This document shows, piece after piece, positions 1 to 10,975 of a stretch of DNA of 64,000 bases. Position 1 is the stretch's first letter. Each line of letters starts with the position of its first letter. The translations under genes were made by a program, and so were the position numbers. This DNA comes from Magicicada septendecula. Its lineage: Eukaryota; Arthropoda; Insecta; Hemiptera; Cicadidae. Location of the stretch: contig CM068367.1 in the NCBI GenBank assembly GCA_034769895.1, positions 346,541,611 through 346,605,610 of the forward strand. The letters run 5' to 3'. Below the pieces are notes generated by a model. It was not told where the DNA came from. It did no database searches and saw nothing but the letters and a program-made list of their open reading frames with translations.

Positions 1-107
1 TGAAAGCAATAATGATAAAAGTAACCAAACTCCTTACAACGTAATAACACAATAAACAGTTCAGAAAGAGAGAGACGTCATGTAAACAACATGGGATGAC
101 AGAAACG
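1..107. repeat. Dispersed repeat copy (pairs with 2311-2413)
   Basis: This stretch recurs in direct orientation at 2311-2413 with only scattered mismatches (shared blocks include CTCCTTACAACGTAATAAC and AACATGGGATGACAG). The copy is cut by the window edge, so its true length is unknown. Family not recognised. Confidence 0.7.
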
Positions 108-888
108 GGGACTGTATTTCGAGCAATCTGAATGAAGACTGGGTTATACAGTTGGTGTGACTAGGGAGGGTGTCTTTAGCTAAAGGATGTTTGGACCAGT
201 GGTGGACAACCTTTTTGCGCCATGAGCCTCATTTGTCACCTTGCAGTCTCTCATTGGGTATATTCGTTATAAATACTACATAGGCTGTATTAAGCATTAG
301 AAATAGACTTATTAAGACTCTATCAAAAACAAGTCTCAATGCGAAGTTTCAATATAGGGTTACTTTTAAAATTACACACGCGTATTAGTTCAGAATGTAG
401 ACTTATTGTATTGTATATCCAATAAAAGTTTATAAGAAGTAACAAGAATAAAATAAATCTTATTTTGCGCTATCGCGTGCCACAACATAACTCCGCGTGT
501 CACTAGTGGGTGGTTTCCAGTAATAGCGGTGTACTAATACCAAGATAATCACCAAGGGCCCTTAACTTTAACAAGTCAGGCAATTGTCACCTACTTCCAA
601 CTAACTGAATGGGACAGAATGTGTTACTGTCGTGACACCTCAGCTATGAGCAACAGGCAACTGACTGACTCTTATTGCGGGAGGCGAGGCGTCTTCTTAT
701 GGCATCGATGACGTACAAGAGGTTACTAAGAATCGCGTGCAATACAACGTGGGATTCAGGTGACAAAGTCTTTGTTGTGGTAACTACAACGTCCCGACTC
801 TTCAATCAGGCACCCGGCTTTAGAAACTGGAGAAAATAAAGTAGCATGCAATTTGGTATTTCTTCTTCTTCTACTTAGTCATCCTCGT
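108..888. other. Gene-free AT-rich flank
   Basis: No convincing coding frame, RNA gene or repeat structure was seen here. Confidence 0.5.
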
Positions 889-889
889 C

Positions 890-1200
890 TATCCAACGGG
901 TGTCAAGGTTTTCGAGAGAGCTCTCCATGTCGCCCCCTTCAGAGCCAAAACCCTGCTCCTCTGCCTTCTACACTCTTCTTGATGTTATCCTCCCATTTCG
1001 TTCTGGGCCGTCCTCTTCCTCTTCTGCCTTCTGGTTTCGCCTCCCATGCTCGTCTCTGGTACCCTTCTTCATTCACCCTACAGATGTGGCCAAACCAACG
1101 CAGTTGCGAGGTTTCAGTTTCATCATTTAATGAGAATATCTTCAAATCGGTATGTTAACGTTTCTCACCCTATCTCTCCGAATTGTCTTCTCAATTCTGT
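890..1200 (-). pseudogene. LINE retrotransposon C-terminal fragment
   Basis: On the minus strand, 939-1145 encodes a stretch with the pattern typical of the far C-terminus of insect non-LTR retrotransposon ORF2: a QLRWFGHI block followed by an arginine-rich G-R-RGRPRTKW-D block. In intact elements this follows the reverse transcriptase. No transcriptase motif is visible around it, so this is a dead 3' fragment. The clade cannot be set from so short a piece. Confidence 0.6.
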
Positions 1201-1255
1201 AGTCTGGTATTTACATTTACAAAATTAGGATCACCAAAATAATCCAAATATTTGT

Positions 1256-1475
1256 AGGATCAATACACTAATCCACAAGAAGAGAATGAGAAAAGGGTAA
1301 ATGACAAACGATGCAAAATTTGAGCACTTGGAAACTGTAACATGTTATGAAAAAATTTTAAATAAAAAACATATTCGCTATGAATATGATGCCGAAAACC
1401 AAACCAATCATCTATAAAATGCAATACTAGCATTTCAGAAAAAAAGATGTCATATGAACAACCGTTGGAGTAAAA
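1256..1475. repeat. Dispersed repeat copy (pairs with 2197-2440)
   Basis: Both copies begin TAGGATCAATA and share GTGACAAACGATGC-like and TTGA-CACT blocks in the same order. The copy at 2197-2440 runs on into the unit shared with 1-107, so the three copies belong to one repeat family of at least 240 bp. Family not recognised. Confidence 0.6.
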
Positions 1476-2196
1476 GTATAAGAGGAGTAAAAGTATTGTA
1501 AATTTACATTTACAAAGTAGGATCGTCAGATCGTCAGGGATTGTAGAAGTCAACGATAAGGTTATCTGAAATAAAAAAGTTTTTATCTAGTCTGGAACCC
1601 AGCCTAGAATCTTAAGACACGGGTTTGTTAAAACTGAGAATATAGCACTTTGAGATTTTACTTATGTGTAAGAAAAAATTAAAACATAAGTAAAAAATGA
1701 CGTCTGAGTAATTAAAGTAATAAAACCCTACTTAAATCCCTTACTTAAGGGATACACTCCCTTTATTAAATCTATTGTTCTTTATAGCAGAGGTCAAGAT
1801 GCACAACCATTTCTTTAACATAATTCACATGGAAGTGACAAATATATAATAATTATTGGAGGTTTTTATCGTGTAGGAAAGAATACAGATCATGAAAAGT
1901 TTTTGAGACAGTTCGGATTTTGATTAAAAATTAAAGAACATAAAGACTTCTCATGGATCTGTATAGCCTACACAAATAGGCATGGAAATCCAAAAAAAAA
2001 AACTGTAAGGAATAAGATACACTTCACTAAGTCAGTGATGAAAAAATTTTAACAGGTGTGATTGTAGACTTGAAAGAAAATATATATTAATAAGCACAGA
2101 AGACTTTCATGCGTAACACATTCTTAACAATTGAAAAATAATGGAGATAACGAAGGAAATAATCACCGATAGGAAAATAATTTAAATATTATCTAG

Positions 2197-2440
2197 GATC
2201 AATATATTAAACCCACAAAGAAGATAATGAAAAAGGTAAGTGACAAACGATGCGAAATTTGAACACTCCGAAGTTTGCAAGATGTTGAGAAAAAGTTTAA
2301 AATAAGAAGGTGAAAGCAATAATGACAAAAGTAACAAAACTCCTTACAACGTAATAACAGAATAAACAGTTCGGAAAGAGAGACATCATGTAGACAACAT
2401 GGGATGACAGACGTTGGAGTAAAATTGTAAACATAAGGTG
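2197..2440. repeat. Dispersed repeat copy, most complete in window
   Basis: Its first half matches 1256-1475 and its second half (2311-2413) matches 1-107, joining the two partial copies into one family. Same orientation in all three. No coding potential seen. Confidence 0.6.
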
Positions 2441-2695
2441 GAGAGATAAACAACACAAAGTGGACAACAGTAAGTGCAAGCGTTCTATACCAGTATGCGT
2501 AGGCCCTTATACGAGCTGAGACTCAACAATAGATATTTGACCACTATATTCAGTGTCAAAAACATGATAATAGAAAATTATAACATTCCAGATACGCGTA
2601 TCGAGAGATATTAAAAAAGTACAGAATGCAGGTAATGAGGTGTAACAGCAGAAATGGATCATTCTTCGTATTGTTTAAATTAGCAGCCATCCTTA

Positions 2696-2879
2696 CTATT
2701 TCTTTTATGAATTTGCTAACTGCTATAATTTTTTTATTTTTCGACTAAGCTTTTCGTCATTACTGACATCTTCAGGTCTTAAAACGCGGTTTTAAGACCT
2801 GAAGATGTCAGTAATGACGAAAAGCTTAGTCGAACAATAAAAAAATTATAGCAGTTAGCAAATTCAAAAAAGAAATAGA
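2696..2879. repeat. Long palindrome (foldback element A)
   Basis: About 90-bp arms meet around a 3-base centre near 2787 and are almost perfectly complementary. The right arm reads CTGAAGA (2799-2805), then a short self-pairing stem GTCA-GTAA-TGAC, then GAAA (2819-2822), which is the layout of a hammerhead ribozyme core with one core change. Palindromes B and C share the AGACCTGAAGATG block. Preceded by TTAGCAGCCATC, also found just before C. Confidence 0.75.
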
Positions 2880-3230
2880 AATGGATCAGTTACAAACAGA
2901 AAATAGAATAACTGTATAGTAGCTCTAATATTAAAAAAAAAGATGATTTATAAGGCCTAAATTTATAGGACTAATGAACAATTTTGTTTTTGACATCTGT
3001 GTAGAAGCCTTCATGAAGATTCTCACAAACAAAGCTTTTACTAGAGATCTCAGAGAAAACTGTCGTCTAGAAAAATGTAGAACATTTGTCGAAAGCATGA
3101 TTTAGAGACATTTAGAAGCAACGGTACAAGATCATCTACAAGCACTAAATGAACTTTAAGAACATTTTACTGACTACAGAAAACAAAGATTTGTAATTCA
3201 CCTTGTGAATTGAATTAGCAGTGTCTGTAA

Positions 3231-3431
3231 TTCCAACTTTGTCGTTTTAACTTGCTGAACTGCTACTTGTCACGTTCCGGACGAGGCCTTTCAGTGGTTC
3301 CACCATTTTCAAGTCCTAAACCACGACCTATGGTTTCGTGTTTTAGAACTTGAAAATGGTGGAAACAATGAAAGGTCTCGTCCGGAACATGACAAGTAGC
3401 AGTTCAGCAAGTAAACACGACAAAGTTGGAA
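3231..3431. repeat. Long palindrome (foldback element B)
   Basis: Arms start and end with TTCCAACTTTGTC and its complement. They are about 95 bp long with some divergence, around a short centre near 3331. Inside, a GGACGAGGCCTTTCA block and a CCACCATTTTCAAG block match element C. This is the most diverged of the three. Confidence 0.7.
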
Positions 3432-4761
3432 ACATTTATAAGGTGTTCGTTGATACGAGAAAGATTTTGATTATGGCCATTCAAGAATACTAATAATTTA
3501 TGTCCATTCAAAAATACTAATGAATAACAACGAAGATGAAGAGGTACTACCGATAGAATCTCTATAAAAATAACAAAACCAGATTCAACCAAATAAGTTA
3601 TCAACTTTTTGTATTGTTTTTTATGTTATTAAATATTTTGGACAAACATGTACAAAATCTCCCCAGTTTTTTGTGAGTATATTATTTTGTGTTGAGCTAA
3701 GTTAGTGTTGTTATATGCCACTCGAAGGAGTTTTTGATACTTTTCGAGGGGTTCATTTTCGCCATGATACGGATTGTCACTCCCTGTTTTTGACTGTTGC
3801 CATTCCAACCATGAAGATTTACCGAAACGTTCCCAAATCCCCTTCGAAGAGGACACTTACACACGGGACTCACCCCTAAAATCATCGCAACACACACACA
3901 CACACAGGGATTGTGAATCTGTGAATACTGTATAATACGCAATAATTAGGCCGAATAATACATTGTATATTTAGGCCGAAGTGGGGATGACAGGATTATC
4001 TCCACGGCACGGCGTGTTAACAAAATAAAGGAGAGACAACACGTTGTGAAATAAAGAGAATGTGTCTGTTTCTTAAGAATGTAGTCATACTCAAGAAACT
4101 TGCAAAACGTCACACTGTTAAAAATAATGGAGGCGGATAGTTAATAGTGGGACGAAGAAACTAGTTTCTTCACCATGGCTCGTCCGTCCTTATCCCTTGC
4201 CTCTAACTGGCCCAAATGATTTGCCAGAAACCATCGATTCGTAGTACTTCCTGTGTTTGGATTTATCAGTGTAAAGAGATATCAGACTATCACAATAACT
4301 GAAATGACGTCTCGACATTACAAAGAAGCATTGAGAGTAAAAACCGATGCTTCGATGACTACCAGCGGAACAGAACGTGAGAATTACGTGGGAACGGATA
4401 AATAACCCGACTAAGAACGGCACATACAATCACGACATGTACACTTTGCCCTTCAACAACGAAACACTTTGCCCTTCAATTGGAGTACACAGTCTGACAA
4501 AAATATGTATGTTACTGTGTGTATAAACTATACATTAACTAAATTCCCTCCCATATGTAATCTGTACAGATTGTGTAAGTTCGTATAGTACATGTGACAG
4601 TAGTTGCCTCATATAAGCACTGCAGTATAAGTCGATGTATTATCCGTAAGCGCGTATAGCTATTAGCATGCTTAGAATAAATATTTTAATCATTTTAACA
4701 GAGTGTTCAGTACACCTATACTGTTGTTTCCAGTTTTGTTAGTTTTATTAGCAGCCATCTT

Positions 4762-4958
4762 AACACCAACTTTGTCACTACTTATTGCCACATTGCTAAA
4801 TAGTTTGTTCTTGACGAGGCCTTTCGGTGTCTCCACCATCTTCAGGTCTTAAACGACATCGTGTCGTTTAAGACCTGAAGATGGTGGAGACACGGAAAGG
4901 CCTCGTCAAGAACGAAGTATTTAGCAGTGTGGCAGTAAGTAGTGACAAAGTTGGTGTT
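4762..4958. repeat. Long palindrome (foldback element C)
   Basis: Arms begin AACACCAACTTTGTC and end in its complement. The inner arm holds GACGAGGCCTTTC and CCACCATCTTCAGG. Read on the right arm it gives CTGAAGA (4875-4881), a GTG-GAGA-CAC stem-loop and GAAA (4895-4898) followed by GGCCTCGTC. Termini and interior are shared with element B, so B and C are copies of one foldback family. Confidence 0.75.
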
Positions 4959-5396
4959 ATTTCCAGCTTGTGTTTACCAGCGTATGATAGTCACGTTTTA
5001 AGTCAGTAAGAAATGGTTAATAATAACAAATTTCTATCGGCTGTCCAGTCTGATCACGGTCTCCCAGTTTGGACTCTGGAGCCTTAATTACTTGAGAAAC
5101 TAATTCAACAAATCGGGAGAAAACCTTGCACTTATTTTACACATGTTTAAGAAAAATCGTACTTACTATTCTTAAATGTGTGAGTGCGCGCGCGCGCGTG
5201 TGTAAAACGGTGTCGTTTTTTATGAACGGAGATTAAAATGTTTAATGCTTAAACAAGAAATCCTGCAATGTGCAATGTGTTGCTTCTTGCAATGTGGGAC
5301 GCACAAAAACCTACCCACCAGAAATGCCCTCATTATATATAGGTTGTATGAGGCTAATTTGAGGATTTACATTTATATTTTTGTATGTAGGCCTAT

Positions 5397-5519
<123 letters not shown>

Positions 5520-6555
5520 CGCACTTCACAATTCTGCAAATACAAAAATCGTGAATGTACTTTTCTGAACATGGATTATCAAAGATATTTATTAAAATTT
5601 AAAATAGAATTAGTGATGGGAAAATGATTTTCGGTGTCTGGAGATGGCACGTTTTGAACTTCAGTTTAATTAAAGACAAAAATAATCAAGAAAACACGCA
5701 CGACATGACTATTTATCATAGTCTTATTCGTCTGACACATAATTGTAAGTCTGGAACACACAGACTATACTGAAACCCTGACACTGTCTGTAGTGAATAT
5801 CTCTTCTGATTATGCATATATTTGAACTGATTACCTGACAATTTCGTGGATATTTAAACTGAATTCCTTTCTATCTACGTGAATGTCTGAACTGTATTCC
5901 TGTCTATCTGCGTGAATATCTGATACGGTTATTTGTCTATTTCTATAAGTATTTAAACCGATTTCCTGGTTACCTTCATGAATATCTAAACTAAATTTCT
6001 TGGTTTTCTCTATGAATATCTGGACTGTGATTTTAAGTTGTCTTCTTTTCATTAAAATCATTGAAGAAATTTTCTTCTTTACTGCTCCGTCTTATCTCAC
6101 TATAACCACTATGTTTCGAGCATAAACTTGTCTTCGGATCATAAATATTTATGTTTCTCTGAATGTTTTCCAGCTGACCTAGATTTAAGTATCGTCTGCT
6201 ACCTTGATACATACAATTGTTTACAGTTTCAACATATAATCGGCTAATCTGATTATAAACAGCAAAAATTTATTTACACGATTATAATATGTTTATAATT
6301 TCTTGTACTTTAATTTCAATTTATGACTTAAATGTATACATTATGTTTCTTCAATGAGATTTGATTTATTTTATGTTATCTTGTACAAAACATATTTTAC
6401 TGTATACGCAGTGCATAGTATATATACACTTCGTATTAAGTTAAGAATTCCCGTCTGGGAATGTCCAATTTGTTGTGTATGGTGCGCTTTCAAACACCTG
6501 TACAGTATGAACAATGTCACATTACGCAGCGCGATTGTATGTTAAATTAAGTAAA

Positions 6556-6688
6556 CATGCTCAGATCTTCCTACGCGCGTAAACTGAAATTTTACCATGA
6601 CGAAAAGCAATTGTTAAAATAGTGTCACCGGTTCGCTCTCGGCATTTAACAAACAAGTTGACGTATTTCACATATCTCTGAGATATCA
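6556..6688. repeat. Direct repeat copy 1 (pairs with 8043-8176)
   Basis: Starts CATGCTCAGATCTTCCTACG and ends in CTCTGAGATATCA. The same order of blocks recurs about 1.49 kb downstream with roughly a tenth of positions changed. No coding potential. It may be part of an unrecognised transposon or an old segmental duplication. Confidence 0.75.
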
Positions 6689-8042
6689 ACGAACGAGGGA
6701 ATACAGATGTTTACAGTTATACTTTCCGCGTTATAAAGAAGTAGCACAAAGGTAGACGGTCTGACAGAAATCGAATAACCTTTTTTTATCTCTTTTATGC
6801 GTTTCCTTTTATCTCTGTGTGCCTATCCCCCCCCCCACATACGTAGTGTAAGCGTAAATGTCAGTAAAACGCGTAAATTACAATGACTTCTTTGGAAACA
6901 TAAATATGGAAATGCGAAGATATAAATGTCGGGGACACAGAGCAACCGTCGGCTGTCGGTAACAAGGGTCATTCATTCGATTTGCCTGTGTGGCTCTAAG
7001 TGTTAAATATCTGTGTTTGTAAAGCCGTGAATTATTTATGACCGGTTTTGCTTTAGTATTATGTGTCCTAGCCGGAAATTTAACTGTCAACAGTGGACGA
7101 TCTGGACAGTGCAGACGACTGTTTAAGGGTTACAGCACGAAGTATACACATGTTTATATTGTGTTTATTTATATTACTGTTTTTATAAGACGTTTGAATG
7201 GAATTAAATGATAACGTGTGTCACAAAGTTTCTTTTTCAGCATCCGTTGACTGTGTTTACAAACAAGCTGCCAAAACTGCTGTCATTTTTTTCTGTATCA
7301 CGTGAGATAACAGTCACTAAACGTTTCGGAAGTCACTGTTAGGCGCTTTATTTTTTTTATTCAATAAATTAAAAACTCTGACTCACGGGATTACGTGAAA
7401 ACGCAAGATAGCGAACGAGAGATTGCGCTCCAAATTAACGTTTAAAATGCGCCTACACTCACCATAGTAACGTAACAACTCAGTACACAACAATCAACGG
7501 TCAACACCCCACAGTCCGCCGGTAACCCTCACGAGTACAAGTGGATATAGAACCTACGTTTTCTTCAATCTGTCACAAGCAACAGACTCTATTAGTGTTA
7601 CAAATTCCGCCACCCTGTGTTTCGGTGTTAGTTTCTATTATTTATACTTTGCCTTTTACAATACGTATTATAATAGTTACACAAGAAAACGGCCTTTAAT
7701 AAGATTACTGAAGTTAACTGTAACTGTACGGAAGATCGAGATTTATAACTCCGCCATTCTAAATAGCTTCCTATTCATTTTCTATAGAACCTATTTATTT
7801 TCTATAGGATATAATATTCCTAATGCATGTATTAGGAACTGTACGATGGGTATGGCACCACTGAATGGAGGCACTAGAACTAAAAGTTTAAGGTTTCATG
7901 GAAAGGTGTTAAAGAAATTTCCGTGTGCCAAACAGTAACAGGTCAAAATCAAGTAACAATAATCAACAGAATGTACGTCTTATCTGATCTTCTTGTTCTA
8001 TCTGTTTTCTTGAAGTAGGACATCTACATAAGATTCACAAGA

Positions 8043-8176
8043 CATGTTCAGATCTTCCTACGCACGTAAACCGAAATTTTACCATGACGAAGAGCAATTG
8101 TTAAAATAGTGTCACCGGGTCTCTAACGGCATTTAACGAATAAGTTTATGTATTTCACATTTCTCTGAGATGTCAT
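8043..8176. repeat. Direct repeat copy 2 (pairs with 6556-6688)
   Basis: Same order and strand as the first copy, including AATTTTACCATGACGAA and AGCAATTGTTAAAATAGTG. Similarity stops close to CTCTGAGATGTCA. Confidence 0.75.
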
Positions 8177-10232
8177 AGCCCATGGTTATATCTGTTTACC
8201 ATAGTGTATCCCCAAGAAAGTCTCCGAGTGTTTCCGGGGGTATCTGCCATGAAACAAAAGGAAGTTTCCTCTACGCCGTATCTGGCAGTAGCGCTGAATT
8301 CGTTATAAAGAAATACATTTTGTCAAAAACCATTGTAATTAAAGTCAAGTGGATCCCGCACAATGGTACATCTAATTCGAACATGTTCGAACATGTCGAA
8401 CATGTAATTCGAATACACTTTACCCTTAACCGTTCTGAAAAATCGTAGAACCAACATGATAAACGCATACACAAAGCACTGAATTTGGTCATCGACGGGC
8501 TAAGTTGAACATCTTCGTAGCGTTTGTGAGTTAATCCACGTGAGTAAAACATAAGTATCTTTAAAAACAATGAACATGTTTTGTGTTTGTGATAAGCTGG
8601 TAGGCCTACTTCTTACCTACACAATTTTCACGAAAAGAGGTTAAATGACTTCCTCCTACATTTTGAAGTTGTTCAGGCTTCATTCTTCGAGTCAAATGTA
8701 GAAAACCGTTGTCACATAAATATGTTTATTATGGAATACATAAGAACCCTACTGTTTCTCAGTAAGTGTTTTGAAATTACAATTATCTTTATTGACGGAA
8801 ACAGTTTCCACTTTCATATTTTTATACAACGTAGGATTTTCGCCCTTCTGAGTACACATCCCTTAAAATAAATCTAAGTTTAAAACATTATTCTTGTTTC
8901 AATTTTTAAATCTACTAAAATAAATGTGTTCGTACCCCGAAATAAATAATAATAGTGTTGAAAAGTGTATTTCCTTGTAGGCTTACCAAGTTGGCATGGG
9001 CTGCAAGTATATACTAAGTCATTATCATAAAATAAATTATTAATAAACACAAAATGAGACCGAATTACCAAGTTACACAATTACGAATGGCTACGACGGG
9101 AACAAAGATTAAAAAGTAGAGGAGATCAGAGAACACATGAAAACTGCTTAGTCAGTGCATAGCGCGGCCTACAGGCCAAAATAGTGCCTCCGTTCCGACA
9201 AAAGTAGTTTTATTATCTCATAAACTTTACTGACTTCCCGTAAATTTATAGCCTTGCGTTCTGTGCCAACAGGTTTAAAAACATTTATATGACATTCAGG
9301 GCATTCGCAACTACTCGCAGTAATAAACAAGTGCTCGCCATTATACACTGTAAATAATTAAAATGCAAAAATCCATTGAAATTACCCGCTGAACAGTAGA
9401 GACTTTTTAGAGGCGTTCCCCGACAATAAAACAAAGCGCGCACAAACACCCGCACGCGTTTCGGGAGACATTAGTTCAATTGTAATAATGTTAATATCAA
9501 ACAGTAACGCGCTGAACCGATAATACACGAGGAAGTGAATAAAACATATGTATTTACACAAATTAACACTACAATTACAAGTTAATGATATTTTGAACTA
9601 CTTAACGTTATCAAATATAGTTTAAATTGCATTGTACATTGAACTTGTCGTACGTTTGTTAGTTGTTATATTAACCTCGCACAAATACACAATTAAATCA
9701 CTGACATTTAGCATTCCTTGTAAACAACATTTAAGATACGTCCGCGTGGAGATAATAAGAGAAATTAGTTTTTACATTTCAATTAAATTGTATGAACTCA
9801 TAAGTACATTTTAAGAACATTATTATTCTTCTGATACACAAAACGTTTAAAAGTTTTCAGTCACAAGAATTTTACTAAATGTTTTTGCGATGGCCTACGC
9901 TACTTCGTCTCGACTGGCTTCTGGCCTCTCTGTTCGAAAGCTGTCGCTCACGCTCACGGCATGCCACCGAACGCGGCTCACTTCTAACGAGTGGCCGCAG
10001 TCCGTCACACACAAGCACGGCTCTAAAAGGATGGAACAGCGGTGCAAGCAAACTAATGTTATTGCATTTCTCGACTACACACGTGTAGCAAGACCCGTTT
10101 TCTATCATCAGGCTCGACGGGCTATGCAGTACCCAGGAATTCAAGTGCCTAGGACACAGTCGTATCACGTCCTAGCTGGTGCTCTTTCGTCAGCTGTTTT
10201 TACAGTGTCATACTTTGTTTTTATGTAGTGTC

Positions 10233-10335
<103 letters not shown>

Positions 10336-10747
10336 CAGAATACTGATTTATATATTCTTTCCCTGATCCCTAGTCTGCAAAAACTGCATTTTCGGTTTCA
10401 ATACATTAGTTTTATGACTTTTTACTAACGTAAAACGTTAATGATAGACTCGAAGATTAATAAACGCACGTACTAATGACGCATCATATTCCTGATGGTT
10501 TTAATTCAAAGGTTTAAAAATGCTATAAAATTAATACTGTGGCTTGGTAGGCAGACCATTAGGTATAGCGTTTCACTGGTAATCTAGAGGTTCCAGATTG
10601 ATTTTCTGTAACGCCATAAAATCAATGAATTGTTTTGAAAAAAAAGCGAGTACACCTCGGTCAACACGTGAGTTGTTAACAGTGTCTGAACAGTAATACT
10701 GGTACCATTGTGTATTTCGTAGGCTTACACAGCCGGAGTCAATGTTG

Positions 10748-10975
10748 TAAAATTCTTTCCCGTGGTCCATTGTTTTCTACAAAAACAGACGTTTCGTAGA
10801 AAAGCTAGTCACCCTTAGCCGTCAGCCTTAACCACAGTACTGTGGTCACTAACGTCTACCACCTTACGTTAGCGTAATTCGATTTTACACTGATGATGGC
10901 AGTCGATGGCACTGCCGAAACGTCTGTTTTTGTAGAAAACTATGGACCACGGCCAAACAGCTCGGGAAGGATTTT
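10748..10975. repeat. Foldback element with hammerhead-like core
   Basis: The left arm (10748-10796) and right arm (10917-10975) are inverted copies. Both hold TTTTCTACAAAAACAGACG or its complement next to GTGGTCCAT or ATGGACCAC. The interior is about 120 bp and includes the hammerhead-like segment listed separately. The pattern resembles the inverted or tandem terminal pieces left by Penelope-like elements, which is an inference. Confidence 0.6.
10890..10923 (+). ncRNA. Candidate hammerhead ribozyme core
   Basis: CTGATGA (10890-10896) is followed by a perfect 6-bp stem GGCAGT/ACTGCC closing a 7-base loop, then GAAA (10917-10920) and CGTC. CUGAUGA, stem II and GAAA are the invariant parts of the hammerhead core, and a very short stem III with a GUC cleavage triplet is the known Penelope-type arrangement. 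Stem I pairing was not established by eye, so activity is unproven. Confidence 0.5.

Noticed and set aside
3629..3942. Overlapping minus-strand frames of 75-81 codons
   Set aside because: Amino-acid pattern fits no domain; the region ends in a CA run and has no conserved partner in the window.
9890..10228. Open frame of 112 codons in a GC-richer patch before a CA tract
   Set aside because: No recognisable domain, overlapping frames open on both strands, and no splice or start context; likely chance in higher-GC DNA.
10538..10612. tRNA-like A and B box resemblance (GGTAGGCAGACC and GAGGTTCCAGATTGATT)
   Set aside because: The B box is too diverged and no SINE tail or target duplication was seen.
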